A stretch of 60,000 nucleotides of DNA from Symsagittifera roscoffensis (GCF_963678635.1 NC_087067.1:25615547-25675546); one strand, 5' to 3'; positions 1 through 12,030 are shown, counted from the stretch's first letter. Notes: generated from the sequence alone by a model not told the origin. Numbers and translations are program-made.

Positions 1-350
1 AAAATTTATAAATAATGAGTTGTATTTTTGTTTCAAATTAGAAAAACAAGCTTATAATGAGTCTTGTTTATATTATGAATAATTGTGAAAAATAGATTTT
101 ATTGTCCTTAATATGAATCAAAAATGTTTTTGTTGGGAATGGATAGAGATAAAACATAAGATGATTTTGCGATTATATAGAGAAGAAATTAAATTTCTTG
201 GTATACATTTGAAGAAAATACGGATAAAAAATTCCAATGGAGTTGACACAAAATAAAAGTTTTTACTGAATGTTTTAGAACATATAATCTGTCATTATAT
301 TAATCCTTATCATGATTCAATCATAAAATTGTCAAGTAACTGATTGTGAC
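1..350. other. AT-rich flank, no gene seen
   Basis: This stretch is strongly AT-rich, with no open frame of useful length and no recognisable RNA or repeat. It precedes the foldback element that begins near 351. Confidence 0.6.
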
Positions 351-1690
351 TAGTAGGTGTTTGGGATCATCACAATCGGGAAGGGGGTGAAAAATGCGTA
401 GGTAGCAGCAAAGAGCAAAATACTCGAGATTATTCTAGAGCGTTTCAAAAAAGTTATAAATTGTTTTAGATTGTTCCAGAACTTTCAAACACATATGCCA
501 ATCTTAATAACTCCAAAATTTTAGTATAGTAATTTTAAAAATGCTTGCCATCTCTAAACTATTAGGTTCTTTGAAAAGCTTACATTTTAATGTCTTACCT
601 GTGGTTATTAGTTAGATTCAATGAGGTAAATTAAAAAGCATAATTTTTTCTAGATTATACTTCATAAATTTTCATTGGCATTGAACACCCACATTAAAAT
701 GCATCGGCATTAAGTACTCAATAGCTTAAGAGTCTGAGTGTTTCAAATGAACATCACCGGGAAAAGTCATACAGGTAGTAAATCAATATATACCAAGAAA
801 TTAGAATGTCACAAAACACATTTATTTCAAACTGCATAACTCGAGAATTTGAGCCGAACGTGAATTTTCAAGTTTCTTTTTTTCCAACGAGAACAAGAAC
901 ATGAAAGTTGCCTAGCATAAAAAACTACGCATGAGTTTACATACGTGATTAGAGTTGTGCGTCATTATTAGTAGTATCAATCTTCAAGGTCATAAAACAT
1001 CAGCTTATATCTCAGTAAGTCGTTATTTTTTTTAATATAGTTGTAAACATGAAAGTTGCTCTGCATCAAAAACTGCGCTAAAAAATTATGAAATGTTTAA
1101 ATTTGTAGTATGAATTATAAGGATCATGCTACATCAAATTATATCTCAATAGCTCAAGTTTTTTTGTACACATGCATGAACTCATAAATTGCTCACGATC
1201 AAAAACTATGTTTGAAAACATATGCACTGATTCAATTTTGTACTATTATGAGTAGTCTGACTTATCCAGTTCATAAAACATCAGCTTATATCTCAGCACC
1301 TGTTAAATTTTTGGTTCTTGTTACGATCATAACAGTTGCTCAGCATAGAAGACTATATCTAAAACGCTAAGCATTGTGAAATATTTGACTCATCATATGT
1401 AGTATAAATCAACAAGGTCATGTTGCATCATCTTATATCTCAAACACTATTGAGTTTTTGATCACGGGCATGAACACCAGCGAAAACAATGCTTTGAAAA
1501 GTCTGCACTGAACAAGTTTTGCCTCATCGTATGTAGAATGACTCGTCAAAGTCAGGTTGAATCATCTAATATCTCATTAACTGTAAAAAGTTCGACCATA
1601 ATTGTGAATATAAAGGTTGCTCAGCCTCAAAAAGGTGTCATAAAACTGTAATCATTGTTCAAAAAGTTTGCCTCATCCCATGGTTTATCA
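351..1690. repeat. Left arm of foldback, with about 142-bp tandem repeats
   Basis: After an outer non-repeated part, the arm contains about six diverged tandem units. The landmark ATGAAAGTTGCTCAGCATC-like phrase recurs near 901, 1049, 1183, 1328, 1469 and 1609, so the period is roughly 135-148 bp. Each unit also carries a CTTATATCTCA phrase. Confidence 0.65.
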
Positions 1691-3519
1691 GAGTCTGGTT
1701 ATTTTATCAAATTTCTCAACAACTGTTAATCTTTTGAACATAGCTATGAACAATAAAGAAAACCATCCAAAAATTAATTCTAAAATATCGTTACTAAAAA
1801 AACATCAAAAATTGTTTCTAAAACTTTGTTTTGTTAAGTTAAGTGCATTGCTCTTCAAAACCAACTCTTGGTCTACAACTGGTTGCAATGCGCATACAAA
1901 CAAATAATTTTCATTGCGTTCAAAACCGGTAGTCAATGTTCGATCGAAATTAAAGAAAAAAATAATTCACAAACGAACATGAACAAAAATTACAAATAAA
2001 AACCGTTTCCATTAGAGACTATGATAACTTGTAATCATTATATTCAGAAAAAAATCAAACGGGCGATTGAACAACAAATTACCACTAATATATCACATTT
2101 AACCTGAGAATAGATTTTTTTGCTTAAAAAGCTTAAGTGAAGGCCATCTTTTGTCGTTTTAGAATTACAGGGAAACTTGGGAAACAATTGAAGGCTCTCA
2201 CTCTAAAAAAAAAGCTGATTTTAACTATAAATGAACACTGAGTAGACACAAAAAATTTTGTTTCAATTTTATGCTATGACTTCAAAAAAAATTTACAGTT
2301 GAACTAAATATAACTTAGAGCGAAGTAAAACATGTTAATTATCATTTAAATGATCCAAAACAAAATGAAACCAAAAAATTACAAAACATAAAACCATCAT
2401 TGAATATTTTAAATTTTCTGGTCCCATATTTTTGTTTTTCATGTACACGTATGAAAAAATAAACGAATCAACACAAATTTACGCCCATCAAAAATTGTCA
2501 ATCAAAGTGATAAAATGACGTGAGTGAGTTGCAATTTGCAACAGTGAATTGCAGGTTTTCTTAATAAAAATACAACAATATTAAAATCGAAACAAAACAA
2601 AAAAGATATCGAACACAGAAATTTTAATTATTTAATTATAAAGTACCAGTACTTCAATTAATGATGTGCTAAATCGAATTTGAACGTTTAGCTTATATCT
2701 AAGCAAAAAAAAATGTTTTCACATTGTATGATATATGACCAAGCTTTTTAAAACAGAAATCAGTTGTGACAAAAATCAAAAGAGAAAATCTTTTTCGCCA
2801 TTATAATTTAACTCTAATCTAAGTAAGAAAGTTAGCTATATCGTTGCACAAATTGAAAACACTTTAGTTTCAATCTACTTTGCTCAATGCTCTGCTGTTT
2901 TATAATAGCTTTTCTTTGACCTCTAGTTGAAATATAACAAATGATTTAACATGAACGTGATAAGTCAAACCTTGTATTTTAAGAATACAAAAATTATGAA
3001 CAGTACAAAGATTTTTTGATAATTTTGAGGCTGAGCAAATTTGAATTTAATTGGTTAGCTCATATATTAAAACAAACTGAGCTACTAAAGGATGAAACTT
3101 TATCTGAATGAGTCATAAATTTTACTTACTCATAGAAAGTTCTTTTTTTTTGTAAAAGTTTCTTCAAAAAAATCTAATGCTGTGTAAGTTTCCATTCATA
3201 AAAATAGTTATTAATCATTTGCAACTGAGATAATAAATGACTCAAAATGATCTGGATGAGTTATATGAAAAAAGATGACTAAAAAAACTGAAGGATGTAT
3301 TTTTATCAACGTTTTCAAAATTGATCAAATTTTCACCTTCATGTTCAAAAACCTTCATTAATCAGATGGCAGATAAAATTAAAAGACCTCGATGAATCAT
3401 ATTACAGATGCTGAAGCAGGTTACAAACAATTTCTCTGGACATGGCGTTTTTTGCGTAGCACTTTTTTTGTTCATGTTCATTTTTCTGGTCATTGTTCAT
3501 ATTCATTTTTCTGGTAAAG
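1691..3519. other. Interior of foldback element, no gene seen
   Basis: AT-rich spacer between the two arms. Short frames such as 1668-1907 show no domain and are best read as chance. Occasional phrases resembling the arm repeats occur (for example near 3040), but nothing codes convincingly. Confidence 0.5.
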
Positions 3520-5007
3520 AAACTAAAACTCGTTCAGATAACAGATAATATAATTGACCTTGATAGAAGATACAACAAATAAAGAGACAAAATTTAACCA
3601 AAAATTTAACAGTAAATGAGGTTTAGGATGATTTAATTTGATGAGCCATATCACGTATGATAAAAAAATTTTCAAAAAGTTATGGTTTACTTCATTTAAA
3701 TTTTGATGCTGAGCAATCTGCATGTTAATGCTTACGCTCAAAAATTTTACAGTTATTGAAAATTTAGATGAGGTATACTGACCTTGACAAGTCACACTAC
3801 ATATGACTAGGAAAAACTCAAACAGAGTAGAATTTTGAGCACAATTTTCCAAGAAAGTTTTTTTTGGTGATGTTTGTGATGAAAAAATTATAGTTGTTAA
3901 TATAATAGATGATGTAACATGACCCTGATGATTCATACTATATATAAAGAGGCCAAAATTTGAACAGAGCAAAAGTTGAGTAATTTTGATGCCCATACTT
4001 ATGGTCGAAAAACTTACAGTTAAGGAAATAGTAGACAATATAACCCGACCTTGATGACTCATACTACAAATGGTGAGAAGCTTTTGAACAATGCATAATT
4101 TTTGGCATAATTTTTGATGTTGAGCAACTTTCATGCTCAAACCTATGGTCAAAAACGAACATATCTCATTTTTTGAAACTTAGGTTTTGATGATTAGCAG
4201 TTTTTGTACTCATGCCCGTGTGCAAAAAATCAATAGTTATTGAGATATAAGATGAGTCATCATGACATTGATGATTCACACTACATATGTTGAGGTAAAA
4301 TTTGCACAATAGCATAATTATTTAGACGTTTTTTTTATGCTGAGCAACTTTCATGTTCCTAGCTATGGTAAAAAATATAACGATTAATGAGATAAAGAGT
4401 TGTATTGAATATAGTGACGTCAAATTCTAACCACGTATATAATTTCATGTGTAGTGTTTAATGATGAGCAACATTTTTGTTCTCGTCGTTGGTCAGAAAA
4501 ATAAACTTTGAAGTTTTTTTTTTGGCTCAAATTCTCAAGTTTTAAAGATTAAATTACATTCTATTTTCTTTGTACGCTCTATTTTTTCGGTCAATACGAG
4601 TTTTTTACTTGTTTGACTTCACCCGAGGTCATTTATATGAAACACTCGGACTTTTAATCTATTGAGTGTTTAATGCACATCAACTATTTATGTGATTGTT
4701 CAATGCCCATGCATATTTACTTCATTCACTTCATTGTCTCTAACCAACAACACAACCACAGGTAAGAATTTGAAATGTAGGCTTTTCAAAGAACCTAATA
4801 GTTCAGAGATAGCGAGTAATTTTTAAATTATCATACTAAAATTTTGGAGCTTTTTGTATTGGTATATGTGTATGAAAGTTCTGGAACAATCTAGAACAGT
4901 TAATAACTATTTTGAAACGCTCTCTAGAATAATGTAGAGTATTTTGCTTTTTGCTCCTAACCGCGCGTTATTCGCCCCGGGATTGTGATGTGCTCAAACA
5001 CCTTCTA
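3520..5007. repeat. Right arm of foldback, inverted tandem repeats
   Basis: The arm contains reverse-complement versions of the left-arm unit. GAGCAACTTTCATG-like phrases occur near 3712, 3838, 3979, 4122, 4340 and 4466. Their periodicity produces a 209-codon minus-strand open frame (3523-4152) that is a by-product of the repeat, not a gene. Confidence 0.65.
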
Positions 5008-5050
5008 TCATTGTTTTAAGGTAATTTTCATTTTCGGACTTAAAATCGCC

Positions 5051-5310
5051 GGGTCTTATGTGTTAAACGGCCCAAAATTAGGAAAATAGCCAGAAATTTT
5101 ATTTCAAATTGGAAACACGTAATCAACATACAATGACTTCAGTTATTACATATTATACGAGCCAATCAGGATTAATCTCAGTATCAATCGAAATGGCTGA
5201 CCTAGTTGCTCGAATTTGATTGGCTAATATTAGCCAATCAAGATCAGTTTCAGTTTTAGTTTTCATTTTGCTTCAATTTTGATTTTTGGGCCGTTTAACG
5301 CATAAGACCC
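5051..5310. mobile_element. 260-bp MITE with 8-bp target duplication
   Basis: Terminal inverted repeats of about 28 bp begin GGGTCTTATGTGTTAAACGG on the left and GGGTCTTATGCGTTAAACGG on the reverse complement of the right end, with one mismatch. The element is flanked by a perfect direct duplication AAATCGCC at 5043-5050 and 5311-5318. It has no coding capacity. An 8-bp duplication fits hAT, P or Merlin superfamilies; the GG terminus would suit Merlin. The parent family is not identified. Confidence 0.85.
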
Positions 5311-5318
5311 AAATCGCC

Positions 5319-5820
5319 AGCTGATTGATTACTAACGGAGAATCTTCAGAGCGGGAGGCATGGTGCAAGCCATAATTCCACCACCTCAACCCGTGATCGC
5401 CATCCATTCCGGACCGTTTAACAGAAAAGACACCTATAGCTGGGCTAACTAACCAAACTGAAACTCAATGCAAAGTCTAAACGCAATTGGCGAAAGAGAG
5501 CAATTCAAACTTGGAAATCGGTCGGTTGACCTTGCAATTGTTCTAAACGTTTTTTTTTCTCGCGTGTTTCGAAACGACAAAGAAAAGATCAAACAATAAA
5601 AAATTTGAATGACAAAATTACGAATCTAACCCCTCAAATTGAATCAAGCCTCAAATAAATTCAAAACTACGGCAAATTCGGAAGCCTTGATAAATTGATA
5701 AGCACTGATTGTTATCAAAAATTCTCAGATAATTTCCCATACTGAGTAATTATTTCAGACGTTTAAAAAAAAGCGATTCTTCCTTGATTTTTTTTGTTAT
5801 CAATTTGAGTATTTGTTATT
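5319..5820. other. Non-coding stretch, possibly LINE 5' region
   Basis: No gene is visible. It lies directly upstream of the LINE ORF1 start at 5821, so part of it is probably the 5' UTR of that element, but no 5' boundary or target duplication could be placed. Confidence 0.4.
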
Positions 5821-6450
5821 ATGATGGAAACCGACAGTGGAACTCAGCTTCAGGTTTCTGCAACCCAAAAGGTATCCGTGAATAAAAATACGGGAGATAA
5901 AAAAAAAGTGAGTAATATGGAAACGGAACTGTTATTTTTGCGGGAAAAAGTTGAAAAACAAAAATGTGAAATTACGGGTCTTAAACTTAAGCAGTTAAAC
6001 ATAGATACCAGGCTGCGAGCTCAGGAAAGGTATACTAGCAAGGATATTGTGCTTGTATGGAATCCGCCGTTCGATGCAAGGGCAGTAGATGACGTTACGG
6101 ATGCGATAATTGACTTTTTCAGGACAAGTCTGAAAGTTAACATTTCTCGTGGGGGAATTAAAGCTTGTCACATGTATATGGGAAATTACGGAAATAATAT
6201 GCCCACTAACATTTGCAAGTTTGTATTTTTCGACGATAAGCACGCTGTATACAAGGTCAGGAGGAATCTGAAATATCAGAAAAACATTTTAAACAAGCGT
6301 AACATATATATTACGGAACGTCTTCCTGAACAAGAGGCAATAATTAAGAAAGCGGCCAATGATATGGACTTGATAACTACCACTCATAATTGCATCGTAT
6401 CAGTGCTTGTCCATGATGAAAAGCGTCGGGGCGAAACAAAGTTTATGTGA
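5821..6450 (+). CDS. LINE ORF1 protein, coiled coil plus RNA-binding-like region
   Basis: This is a 209-codon frame starting at ATG 5821. Residues about 35-72 are charged with heptad-like spacing (METELLFLREKVEKQKCEI), typical of the trimerising coiled coil of LINE ORF1 proteins. The rest contains a conserved-looking segment from ERYTSKDIVLVWNPP onward that resembles the RRM-like part of invertebrate LINE ORF1s. ORF1 proteins bind element RNA and act as chaperones. The frame ends at TGA 6448-6450 but reads on without interruption to 6528, so the TGA may be a nonsense mutation in a slightly longer protein. Assignment rests on pattern and on the ORF2 that follows. Confidence 0.65.
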   Translation: MMETDSGTQLQVSATQKVSVNKNTGDKKKVSNMETELLFLREKVEKQKCEITGLKLKQLNIDTRLRAQERYTSKDIVLVWNPPFDARAVDDVTDAIIDFFRTSLKVNISRGGIKACHMYMGNYGNNMPTNICKFVFFDDKHAVYKVRRNLKYQKNILNKRNIYITERLPEQEAIIKKAANDMDLITTTHNCIVSVLVHDEKRRGETKFM

Positions 6451-6903
6451 GTTGACGCAGTAGATGAATTGCAAACGATTAATGCTGTTAAGCGAAAAAA
6501 AACGAATCTACACCGACTCTCGTCATGATAACAATGAAGGGGAATCCCCTGCAAACAAAAAACCAACTCATTGATTGGATTTTGAACGGATAATGTGCGC
6601 CGCCTGTTTAATTTTGACAGAAAAACACAAAATGAATTGAGTTAAACTGTAAAGCATATGAACTGCTATTCTAGCCCAGAGTGGTTATGTTTGTAACATA
6701 ACATGTTGAATAACTCTTAGGCGGACAACAAAATAGTAAAAATACGAGTGACCAAAATTGATTTTATTTTTTTTTCTATTTTCTTATCGTTTAATTTTTT
6801 TCTTTCTTAAATATTTTTTTTGCGTTTCGTTTACATATTTTTCTTAACTTAGGAATTATCAGCAAACAAATAAATGAATATTCTCTAACCAGACCTTAGG
6901 TCA

Positions 6904-7381
6904 GTTTGTGTGATTTCCGCACTGCTGGTCTAATACCTAATAAAGAAGAACAGTCCACGTAGTCTTCCATCAAAAAATAAAAACCAATAATAAGTTGGTG
7001 CAATTTCCGCGCTGCTTTGTGGTTATTTAAACTAAATTATGTTTTTTTTCTTTTAAGAAAAAACTAGAATAAAACCAAAAAAAGTTTATCCTGCTCTTTT
7101 AGTTCCCAGAGTTTGCGTGATTTCCGCGCTGCTCTTGCGATCTTTAATTGTAGATGCTGAAAATGAGGAAAACAATGAAAATAAAATGGTAAAGTTCAGG
7201 AAAAAGGAAAATTATGTAAGCTGAAAAAGGAAAAGAAGGAGGCGAGGGATTGGAGGGAAAATTGAAGAACCTTATACGGGTATAAAATTGAAAGCAAACA
7301 ATATTCGTAGTTTTGCGAAGAAAAAGAATATTCTAGACAAGGAGGAGAAACTACCTAGAGTTTGTGCAATTTCCGCACTGC
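6904..7381 (+). repeat. Four dispersed copies of a 22-bp motif between LINE ORFs
   Basis: The motif core ATTTCCGC[A/G]CTGC, preceded by GTTTGTGTG or a variant, occurs at 6904-6925, 6994-7015, 7111-7132 and 7360-7381. All four copies are on the same strand in the region between ORF1 and ORF2. The surrounding sequence is unrelated, so this is not a simple tandem repeat. Its role is unknown. Confidence 0.75.
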
Positions 7382-7484
7382 CCTGGGTGGCTTCTGATTT
7401 CTGACAACTCATTGATCTTCAAAAATTGGTTAAATTTTCAACTAGTTAAGAAACCACGCGAGAATTATACTGTACACAGAACAT

Positions 7485-8252
7485 ATGGTTAACAGAGACA
7501 TGGAGGAAACAACTTCTAAAACTTTTTCAGTGTTTTTACAAAACATCAGATCACTGCCCCGAAACTTTGAAGAATTTGAATTAGAAATAGAACAGTTGGC
7601 CCAACGTCCAGATATCATTTGTTTAACTGAAACCTGGCTCAAAAATAACTCTGACAATGATATTTTCCAAGTTCAAGGATACGAACCTCTCTATAGTTGC
7701 GCTAGAATTAAACGAGGAGGAGGTATTGGCATATATGTTAACACTGGGTCAGATCATAGAATAATAAAACAAAAAAAAGATAACATTATCCAAATCTTGT
7801 CAGTTCTCATAAAAACACAAATAAATCAGAAAATTGTAGTAACCTGTGTTTACATTCCACCAAATTCTCTAAACAACGCTACCTTCGAAAGCCTGCAAAA
7901 TTATTCGGATGGATTAACGCTAGGGCCTGAAACTGATCACATAGTTTGTGGTGATTTCAACGTAAATTTTCTGTTAAACTCGACAAAACGGAAAAAAATT
8001 GAGGATATTATGATAGGAAATGGCATGTTAGAAAGCAGAATGAGCTGCCTCCCAACAAGAGTGACAAAACGTGGTAGCACTTTGATTGACTTATTTTTCT
8101 GTACATCAAGTTTCTCAACTAAAACCATCAAAAATTCAGTGTCTGATCATTTTGGTGTTCAGTTTTTTTCAAATTTTTTAAAAAAGGACGTTTTTACTGA
8201 AAAATTTTTTGCTAGAAACTGGAACAAGTTGAAAAAAAAGGGATATAAGTGA
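7485..8252 (+). CDS. LINE ORF2 N-terminus: APE-type endonuclease
   Basis: This 255-codon frame carries the motif series of LINE exonuclease/endonuclease/phosphatase domains: QNIRS (N20), LTETW (E49), GGGIGIYV, CVYIPPN (Y123), CGDFNVN (D157, N159), IDLFF (D202) and SVSDHFG (S220-H222). The domain nicks target DNA to prime reverse transcription. The full catalytic set is present, but the frame ends at 8252 in a lysine-rich, A-rich stretch, before the RT. The homologous reading continues in other frames, so the gene as a whole is broken. Confidence 0.88.
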   Translation: MVNRDMEETTSKTFSVFLQNIRSLPRNFEEFELEIEQLAQRPDIICLTETWLKNNSDNDIFQVQGYEPLYSCARIKRGGGIGIYVNTGSDHRIIKQKKDNIIQILSVLIKTQINQKIVVTCVYIPPNSLNNATFESLQNYSDGLTLGPETDHIVCGDFNVNFLLNSTKRKKIEDIMIGNGMLESRMSCLPTRVTKRGSTLIDLFFCTSSFSTKTIKNSVSDHFGVQFFSNFLKKDVFTEKFFARNWNKLKKKGYK

Positions 8253-8585
8253 GAAGTTAAGTTTTTATTTGCAACATGAGATTGGCAAATGTATGCAGTT
8301 ATGGAATCCCGAAGACCCTCAAATGTCTTCTAGGATTTAAAAAAAAATAAATTCGATCCTTATGAAGGCAGTTGATACTTTTTTCCAAAGCGTTTACTAG
8401 TACAATCGGAAAGACATCCATGGATTGACAATGAAGTAAAAAATGCAGCAGCAAAAAAGCGACGGTTACGACAAGAGTTTTTGAATATTAAAACAACGGA
8501 TGCCCGGAATAAGTATAGTTCCCAAAATAAAATTGTCAAAAACCTAATCATTCGTAAAAAATGAAAACACTATCAAAATAAGCTA

Positions 8586-9405
8586 ATGCTTGAGTCTAAT
8601 TGTAAAACGAAAACTTTTTTCGAAACTTTTAAGGAAATGAGTGGTAAAGGGAAAAATTCTAAATCTATGAATCTATCTAACGGGGACGCTGAGCATTTTA
8701 ACGAATACTTCGCAAATATTGGCGCCAGACTCACACAGAGCAAACCAAACTGCATGGAAAATAATGTTATACGTCAGCAGCAATCGTTGTTTTTGAAAAA
8801 AAATTGATTTAATTGAAGTCATTGAAGTCATCGAAAGTTTAAAAAATAAATATAGTACAGATTGCTATGATATCAACACTGTTCTTGTCAAGCATTTAAA
8901 AACTATACTAGCAGGCCCTTTGACTGAAATTTTCAATGACTGCCTAACCTCAGGAATCTATCCAAATTGTTTAAAAATTGCAAAAATTGTTCCAATTTTC
9001 AAGGAGGGAGACATCGATGACCCCTCAGACTATAGAACAATTTCGCTTCTTCCAGTTCTGGGCAAAATTTTTGAGCGTATCATTTTTAAACGAGCCCAAT
9101 CTTATGTAGACAAGTTTAATATCATCCGAAATACTCAGTTTCGCTTCAGATCAAATAGAAGCACTGTTGACGCCATCCTTACATTGTTGGAAGAAGTTTC
9201 AACATCGCTATCGAACAAAAAATTAACTGTTCAGAAACGTTTTTAGACCTAACAAAGGCTTTTGACACAGTTGATCACTCTAATCTGTTAATAAAGTTGG
9301 AACAAATGGGATTCAGAGGGCCTGTCTTAAATCTATTGGAATCTTACCTTGACAATCGCTATCAGTACATTGAAACTAACTCTTTTAAGACCGAACTTAA
9401 ACTGG
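8586..9405 (+). pseudogene. LINE ORF2 reverse transcriptase, fragmented
   Basis: Three frames together cover the N-terminal half of an RT. 8586-8807 holds the linker region. 8920-9246 holds the KIVPIFKEGD and YRTISLLPVLGKIFERII motifs typical of LINE RT. After a frameshift near 9240, FLDLTKAFDTVDH (motif A, catalytic Asp) and GPVLNLLESYLDNR follow up to the gap. The YxDD motif would lie in or beyond the 200 Ns. At least three frame breaks make it non-functional as assembled. Confidence 0.85.
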
Positions 9406-9605
9406 NNNNNNNNNNNNNNNNNNNNNNNNNNNNNNNNNNNNNNNNNNNNNNNNNNNNNNNNNNNNNNNNNNNNNNNNNNNNNNNNNNNNNNNNNNNNNNN
9501 NNNNNNNNNNNNNNNNNNNNNNNNNNNNNNNNNNNNNNNNNNNNNNNNNNNNNNNNNNNNNNNNNNNNNNNNNNNNNNNNNNNNNNNNNNNNNNNNNNNN
9601 NNNNN
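9406..9605. other. Assembly gap of 200 N
   Basis: A run of exactly 200 Ns interrupts the LINE RT. Round gap sizes are usually placeholders, so the true missing length is unknown. Sequence after the gap shows no recognisable RT continuation. Confidence 0.95.
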
Positions 9606-11466
9606 TTAAGTCAAAAAACTTGAAAAAAATTTCTACCAAAATAAATTTTTCGTATGTCTTGATAGAAGTTCATTCTAGGATAACAGAAACTAAGTATTGA
9701 ATTAGCAACGGAACAAAACTTACGAAGAGAAAACACAACCGAAAACCTTCGAGAGGACACAGTTCAGCAGAAAAAATAAAATTTCATAAAAAATTCTTTA
9801 TAGTTTTAAATCCCACTTGATACCAGACTGAACAACACTTGCACTTTCAACTACAAAGATGTCGAAACAGTAAAAGAAAAATAAAAAAACAACAACAAAA
9901 AAAGTGATGAGGCAGCAAAGCCGATAATCTTTGAGTTGACACCTGTTGAGTCGAAAAAAATTGATTAAAAAATTTAAAAAGCTTCAAGCCCACCTCCTTG
10001 AACCTACCAAGAAGAACACTTGGCACTAATCAAAAATATCTAGACGTAAGAAAAATTTAATATTTTTTTTTCATTAGCAAACAGAAAACACAAAAAAGAT
10101 ATTTCACTAGATTTTACTTTTGTTGAAAGTACACAAAATTGGAGAAACTCAACAAATGCATTAGGAAACTGAGCAGACAAAACTTCAACTTGATATTGGA
10201 AAGCGATGAACTCGTCTAGCATGTTTGATTAATAATTTGCTGGCAATTGAGGCTTGTTTGGTTCTCGTTTTTCAATTGAAAAATCTACTTTTCAAAAAAA
10301 TATGGACTAGAAAGGTTGGAATACATTTTTACAAATTGTTGTAAAAAAACATCATAAAATAAAAGAAAAAAAATATGCCAAAAACTCATAAATTCAATTA
10401 CTTACACCAGAAAAAATATGAAAAAAGACAGCTGATTTAATAACCAAACACATCAAATATTTAAACCGAATTTATAGTGCATATTGAAAAAAAAATAACT
10501 TAGAAAAAAAACAACTAATTTTTTTTTAAATAAAAACAAATGAAAAAATTTGTAACGTTTAAACTTTCATTTTAAATGAAAAAGGATCTGGGAAATATTG
10601 TAAGACTTCAAACATTCATACAAGAAGGAACTGAAAAAAAATCATTCGGGAATTATTCCGAGGGACGACGGAATAAAGCCGACACTCAAAAACCAAAAAT
10701 GAAAATACCGAAAAACTTCGGAACAAGTATACTATTATAACTTATAAGGAAGTTATAACAGGCACACAAGGCCCATGCCTAACATGCGCCCACTACATTC
10801 ATCTTTCTTTAAAACACATGTCACATTTTCACGCGCGAAATCTTTGCTTAAAATTATTTACGGGAAAAAAGACTAGTTCAATTCCCACCTCACAACTTCC
10901 ATTCAGAAATTGTCTGAACAAAAAACAACCTCATCTCAATTATTCCTCACTTTCTGAACAGTCCGGAACAAAACTGAAGCTTTCATTCCCAACAATTGCG
11001 ATTCAGCAAATAAATCAGGGCAAGCTAGCCAGCAGAAAATTAAGTTGCGAAAAAATCTACAAAATAAATCTACCAAATAGCTGATATGTTGCGCTCGAGA
11101 ACACAAAACGATATAAATGAGCCAATTTATTAATAGACAAAATTTAAAATTAAAACAGAAATTTAAAAAAATTTGGGGGTATTTGAAATGCAAAAATGCT
11201 CAAAACTTGTTGGTTGGCATACTATATAAAAAGGTTCCCCATCCGCATCCCCATCCCCATCTCCATTCACTCTACTGCTACATTAGAGGACGTTTTCTCT
11301 TTGGTTTAATTTAGGTCGCATGCGCAAAAGAAAAAGCACATTAAATAAACTCCTAAAAAGAAGTAGAAAAATTATTTTAAACATTATTGTCATTATTATA
11401 AAAAAATTAATTTTAAGATATAATTAAGAGTTTTTCAGACTAGAAAAACATCATAAAAACATCATA
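9606..11466. other. AT-rich region without recognisable genes
   Basis: Short frames (for example 10818-11084 and 11117-11314) show no domain and are not supported. A CCCATC-rich microsatellite-like run lies at about 11236-11265, preceded by a TATATAAAAA phrase at about 11222. The rest is A-rich. Part could be the LINE 3' region, but nothing proves it. Confidence 0.5.
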
Positions 11467-12030
11467 TGTCATAATAAAGAGCGTTCAGTTCCGATTCGAC
11501 GGATATTATTATTTTTTATTCCTGTGCTGAAAAAGTACTTGATCATTATTATATTTCTAGAGCGTTCCTTTGCTTTTGAATCCCGTTACTAGAAACATTT
11601 CCAGAGTTGTTGTCATAATGTCTTGAAATACTGAAGTTTTTACTTGAGCTAATTGTACTTGTTCATGTTGAGTTAAGGTGAGTTTTGGATTGATCTATCT
11701 GAAATGGTTCAAACACAAACTGTCTAAATTGTCTAACAAAAACTAATAAACATTGTATGTTCTCAACGCGTTTTTAATGGCGTTGGCGTATTTTAGGTAC
11801 TTTGAGACCTAGCCAGAGGTGCGTGCCTGCTTGTGTCTAGAGAGCGGAGTTTTTTAGTAGTAGTTTTTAAGCTGTAACGAGTCCAAATTCCATGTCTTGA
11901 GAGAACCACGATTTGGCTCCGATCGATTGAGGTACAAAAGAACAAGATATAGTGTCTGTGGTCCTTGAGCCAATAATTTTAGAGCTGATCACTCTTAACC
12001 TCATATGAGAAATAGGTGATTGACTGCTAC
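11467..12030 (+). repeat. 5' LTR of element A
   Basis: Begins TGTCATAATA and ends GACTGCTACA, giving imperfect TG...CA inverted ends. Blocks shared with the 3' LTR are GTTGAGNTAAGG...GATCNATCTGAAA near 11670, TTTGAGACCTA at 11801, TTTAAGCTGTAACG near 11867 and CCTTGAGCCAAT near 11964. The left boundary is inferred from the matching length of the 3' LTR. Confidence 0.7.

Larger units (their letters stand above)
351..5007. mobile_element. Non-autonomous foldback transposon with long inverted arms
   Basis: The two ends are inverted copies of each other. The left end starts TAGTAGGTGTTTGGGATCAT and the reverse complement of the right end starts TAGAAGGTGTTTGAGCACAT. Inner landmarks also match in inverted order, for example the AACCTAATAG block near 560 on the minus strand and near 4792 on the plus strand. 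Both arms contain tandem repeats. No transposase reading frame is present, so the element would need a trans-acting enzyme. The arms are diverged, which suggests an old insertion. The exact termini and target duplication are uncertain. The superfamily cannot be assigned from sequence alone. Confidence 0.7.
5821..9405 (+). mobile_element. Degenerate LINE (non-LTR retrotransposon)
   Basis: ORF1 (coiled coil plus basic region) is followed after about 1 kb by ORF2 with an APE-type endonuclease and reverse transcriptase fragments. This order matches the CR1/L2/Jockey-type group of LINEs. ORF2 is broken by several frameshifts, and the RT catalytic part falls in the N gap that starts at 9406. The 3' end is unknown: no poly(A) tail, microsatellite tail or target duplication was found beyond the gap. 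Confidence 0.85.

Noticed and set aside
3523-4152. 209-codon minus-strand frame
   Set aside because: Its sequence is periodic at about 47 codons and simply translates the tandem repeats of the foldback arm; no domain is seen.
9297-9623. Frame running through the N gap
   Set aside because: Its middle is unknown sequence; only the part before 9406 is supported as LINE RT.
11222-11265. TATA box and promoter before element A
   Set aside because: TATATAAAAA is followed only by a CCCATC-rich simple repeat and no gene or conserved start region.
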